A stretch of DNA of 64,000 bases, from contig NZ_JAGGOJ010000035.1 of NCBI RefSeq assembly GCF_018614575.1, positions 62,001 through 126,000 on the forward strand, written 5' to 3'. The stretch comes from Streptomyces sp. ISL-10. Lineage in GTDB: Bacteria > Actinomycetota > Actinomycetes > Streptomycetales > Streptomycetaceae. The position numbers and the translations under genes were made by a program. The notes below the pieces were generated by a model. The model was not told where the DNA came from, did no database searches, and worked only from the letters and a program-made list of their open reading frames with translations. Positions 61,993 to 64,000 of the stretch are shown piece after piece (the stretch's first letter is position 1; each line of letters begins with the position of its first letter).

Positions 61993-62651
61993 ACGGCCAC
62001 CTCCATGGGCCGTCCCCGTCCCGCGACCGCATCGCGCGACCAGTTGCGCAGGCCGATGACGCACAGCGTCATGAAGCCGATGTACAGCAGGGAGGTGAGG
62101 TAGAGCTCCTTGTACGCGTACAGCGGGATGTAGACGACATCGGCCGCGATCCACAGCCACCACGACTCCAGGCGCTTGCGGCACTGCCCGTAGGTCGCCG
62201 TCAGGGACAGGGCGGCGGTCAGCGCGTCCCAGAAGGGGACCGTCGAGTCGGTGGCGCGGTCGAGGAGGAGCGTGAGCACGAGGGTGCCCACCACCCCCGC
62301 CGTGAGCAGCCACCTCCACTCGGTGCGAGTGGTGCGCCGCACGGGCAGCGTGCCGGAACCTGGTCCACCCCCGTGGGTCCAGGTCCACCAGCCGTACACG
62401 GCGAGGGTGATGAAGACGACTTGCAGGCCGGCGTCGGCGTACAGGCCCGCCTGGGAGAAAAGCAGGATGAACAGCAGGTTGTTGGCGATGCCGACAGGCC
62501 AGTTGGCGATGTGCTGACGGGCGACGAGCCAGACGCAGAGCGCGCCGCTGCCGAAGCCGAGGACCTCCAAGGAGTCAATCCAGCTCACCGGGGTGCCGAG
62601 CGCGGTGAACAGCGGCTGCCGCAGGGGTTCGACGATGTCCGCGAGATTCAC
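61989..62651 (-). CDS. pnuC: PnuC-family nicotinamide riboside/NMN transporter
   Basis: A 220-residue inner-membrane protein with about seven hydrophobic helices. Family features: WPVGIANNLLFILLF, YGWWTW and WLWIAADVVYIPLY. It takes up the riboside or mononucleotide by facilitated diffusion driven by downstream phosphorylation. GTG 62651 has AAGGAGGG upstream. It is the first gene of the overlapping series; the palindrome 62666-62682 lies at its promoter. Confidence 0.94.
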   Translation of the reverse strand: MNLADIVEPLRQPLFTALGTPVSWIDSLEVLGFGSGALCVWLVARQHIANWPVGIANNLLFILLFSQAGLYADAGLQVVFITLAVYGWWTWTHGGGPGSGTLPVRRTTRTEWRWLLTAGVVGTLVLTLLLDRATDSTVPFWDALTAALSLTATYGQCRKRLESWWLWIAADVVYIPLYAYKELYLTSLLYIGFMTLCVIGLRNWSRDAVAGRGRPMEVAV

Positions 62652-62665
62652 GCCCGCCCTCCTTA

Positions 62666-62682
62666 ATAGTCAGGTTGACTAT
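62666..62682 (-). promoter_or_regulatory. NrtR-type operator upstream of pnuC
   Basis: ATAGTCAGGTTGACTAT, a perfect 7-bp dyad with a 3-bp centre, 15 bp from the GTG. It lies just before the ribosome site in an A+T-rich patch that resembles a -10 region, so binding would block transcription. Assignment to NrtR rests on the encoded regulator and position. Confidence 0.65.
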
Positions 62683-62717
62683 AAAGGTCGACCGGTGCGC
62701 GCCACAAGAGAAAAAGA

Positions 62718-62747
62718 GAGCCCGCGACCGGCAACGGTCGCGGGCTC
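62718..62747 (-). terminator. Intrinsic terminator after rluB
   Basis: On the minus strand a 12-bp stem GAGCCCGCGACC / GGTCGCGGGCTC with a six-base loop is followed by CTCTTTTTCTC. It separates rluB from pnuC. Confidence 0.88.
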
Positions 62748-62775
62748 CTGGGCGGTTCGCCGTACTACAGCGGTC

Positions 62776-63888
62776 CTACAGACCGACTTCCTTCATCAGC
62801 ATGCCGACCTCGGTGTTGGTCAGCCGGCGCAGCCAGCCGGACTTCTGGTCGCCGAGCGTGATCGGCCCGAACGCGGTCCGTACGAGCTTCTCGACGGGGA
62901 AACCCGCTTCGGACAGCATGCGGCGCACGATGTGCTTGCGTCCCTCGTGGAGGGTCACCTCGACCAGGTAGTTCTTGCCGGTCTGCTCCACGACGCGGAA
63001 GTGGTCCGCGCGGGCGTAGCCGTCCTCCAGCTGGATGCCCTCCTTGAGGCGCTTGCCGACCTCGCGCGGCAACGGGCCCTGGATGGCGGCGAGATACGTC
63101 TTCTTCACGCCGTACTTGGGGTGGGTGAGACGGTGGGCCAGCTCGCCGTGGTTGGTGAGCAGGATGATGCCCTCGGTCTCGGTGTCGAGGCGGCCGACGT
63201 GGAAGAGCCTGGTCTCGCGGTTGGTGACGTAGTCGCCGAGGCACTGGCGGCCGTCCGGGTCCTCCATGGTGGAGACGACTCCGGCGGGCTTGTTCAGTGC
63301 GAAGAAGAGGTACGACTGGGTCGCGACGGTCAGACCGTCGACCTTGATCTCGTCCTTCTCCGGGTCGACGCGCGTGCCCTGCTCGATGACGATCTTGCCG
63401 TTGACCTCGACCCGGCCGGCGTCGATCAGCTCCTCGCAGGCGCGCCGCGAGCCCATGCCGGCGCGGGCGAGCACCTTCTGCAGACGCTCGCCCTCCTGGT
63501 CCCCGAACGTCTTGGGGGTCTTTATCTGCGGCTTGTTCGCGTACCGCTCGCGGTTGCGCTCCTCGATCCGGGCGTCCAGTTCACGCGGACGCGCCGAGGC
63601 CGTACGGCCGCCGCCCCGCTGCGGGGACTGGCGGGGGCCGCCCTTGGCGCCACCGCGGGCCGCGGCGCCACGGCCACGCTTGGGGCCCTCGGAGGTGCCG
63701 CCCACGTCGTAGGTGCGCTCCTCGGGGCGGGGGCGGCGCGGGTTGCTCGCGCCCTTGCCACGGTCGTCGCGGCTGTTACCGGCACCCCGGTAATTGCCGC
63801 GGCCGCCGCTGCTGCCGCGGCCGCCGCTGTTGCCACCACGGCTCCCGCCGTTGTTTCCGCTGCTGTTCCTGCCGCTGCTGCTTCGCAT
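62776..63888 (-). CDS. rluB: Ribosomal large-subunit pseudouridine synthase B
   Basis: A 370-residue enzyme. A low-complexity Gly/Ser/Arg-rich N-terminal extension (about 1-130) precedes an S4 RNA-binding domain (LQKVLARAGMGSRRACEELI) and the RsuA/RluB catalytic domain with the active Asp in GRLDTETEG. It modifies uridine in 23S rRNA. ATG 63888 overlaps the upstream TGA (TGATG). The long extension is typical of Streptomyces RluB. Confidence 0.95.
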   Translation of the reverse strand: MRSSSGRNSSGNNGGSRGGNSGGRGSSGGRGNYRGAGNSRDDRGKGASNPRRPRPEERTYDVGGTSEGPKRGRGAAARGGAKGGPRQSPQRGGGRTASARPRELDARIEERNRERYANKPQIKTPKTFGDQEGERLQKVLARAGMGSRRACEELIDAGRVEVNGKIVIEQGTRVDPEKDEIKVDGLTVATQSYLFFALNKPAGVVSTMEDPDGRQCLGDYVTNRETRLFHVGRLDTETEGIILLTNHGELAHRLTHPKYGVKKTYLAAIQGPLPREVGKRLKEGIQLEDGYARADHFRVVEQTGKNYLVEVTLHEGRKHIVRRMLSEAGFPVEKLVRTAFGPITLGDQKSGWLRRLTNTEVGMLMKEVGL

Positions 63889-64000
63889 CAAATTTCCGTC
63901 TTGTCGTCTGCGTCTTCGAAATCCGGTGCATCCGGATCGAACGACGGAACGCCTTCCTGCGTCTCGGCCTCGATCGCGTCCGCCTCGGGAAGGAAGGGCG
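63888..64000 (-). CDS. scpB: Segregation/condensation protein ScpB, C-terminal end (partial)
   Basis: The frame enters at the window edge and ends TGA at 63890-63888. Visible residues are acidic: PEADAIEAETQEGVPSFD, then further Asp/Glu. An acidic tail directly upstream of rluB is the usual ScpB end in actinobacteria; the domain itself lies beyond the window, so the call rests on neighbourhood. Confidence 0.6.
   Translation of the reverse strand, partial: PFLPEADAIEAETQEGVPSFDPDAPDFEDADDKTEI

Noticed and set aside
60203..62032. A 609-codon frame as a NadR-Nudix fusion
   Set aside because: The N-terminal part is an out-of-frame shadow of nadR; the real Nudix gene starts at 60922.

Overview
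The window is a high-G+C actinobacterial chromosome segment, almost certainly Streptomyces or a close relative. Codon third positions are strongly G/C biased, GTG starts and occasional TTG starts are common, genes overlap by ATGA/GTGA, and there are Streptomyces-type secreted enzymes (streptogrisin-like proteases, an SGNH lipase, a sortase-anchored AA10 oxygenase). From memory, the gene order resembles the S. coelicolor chromosome around SCO1705-SCO1770; this was not checked. No rRNA, tRNA, CRISPR array, prophage or complete insertion sequence was recognised.

Left third (1-25 kb): an alcohol/aldehyde dehydrogenase pair behind a 17-bp palindromic operator; about 0.9 kb of non-coding tandemly duplicated sequence; a molybdopterin oxidoreductase, CitMHS citrate transporter and MFS permease series, with a 60-nt hairpin over the citrate transporter ribosome binding site; homogentisate dioxygenase with a divergent TetR regulator; a GntR/HutC regulator; a lone type ISP specificity-domain protein; a class III CoA-transferase; a kinase-like membrane protein lacking the DFG aspartate; an SGNH lipase; an AAA ATPase; a YtrA-type regulator, double GNAT and DUF402 proteins; a methyltransferase-Nudix fusion; and a tctCBA tricarboxylate transporter with a divergent response regulator that has no sensor kinase beside it.

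Middle (25-46 kb): a VOC protein that reads through antisense to the response regulator; a lower-G+C stretch bounded by two near-identical 30-bp motifs; a surface-anchored AA10 oxygenase; a secreted lipase; an SOS-type dnaE2-imuB pair with a LexA box; two streptogrisin-like proteases around an alpha/beta hydrolase; a multiply frameshifted DUF1684 gene; a DUF5685-like protein with a 17-cysteine tail, divergent from sepF; a glutaryl-CoA-dehydrogenase-like enzyme carrying the same operator as the first operon; and an MFS drug exporter.

Right third (46-64 kb): a WYL regulator; a glycosyltransferase with a coupled partner; remnants of a branched-chain-amino-acid-type ABC transporter; two Streptomyces hypotheticals; the housekeeping run tyrA-cmk-plsC-der; a Rieske lipoprotein and a nucleotidyltransferase; an overlapping series pnuC-nadR-nrtR-like-ADP-ribosylglycohydrolase-PIN fragment with a 17-bp palindrome at its promoter; and rluB with the end of scpB at the window edge.

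Central metabolism and transport dominate (tricarboxylates, tyrosine catabolism, acyl-CoA chemistry, NAD salvage), interleaved with secreted degradative enzymes. Several genes are visibly broken while their neighbours are intact, which points to local decay or, less likely, assembly errors.
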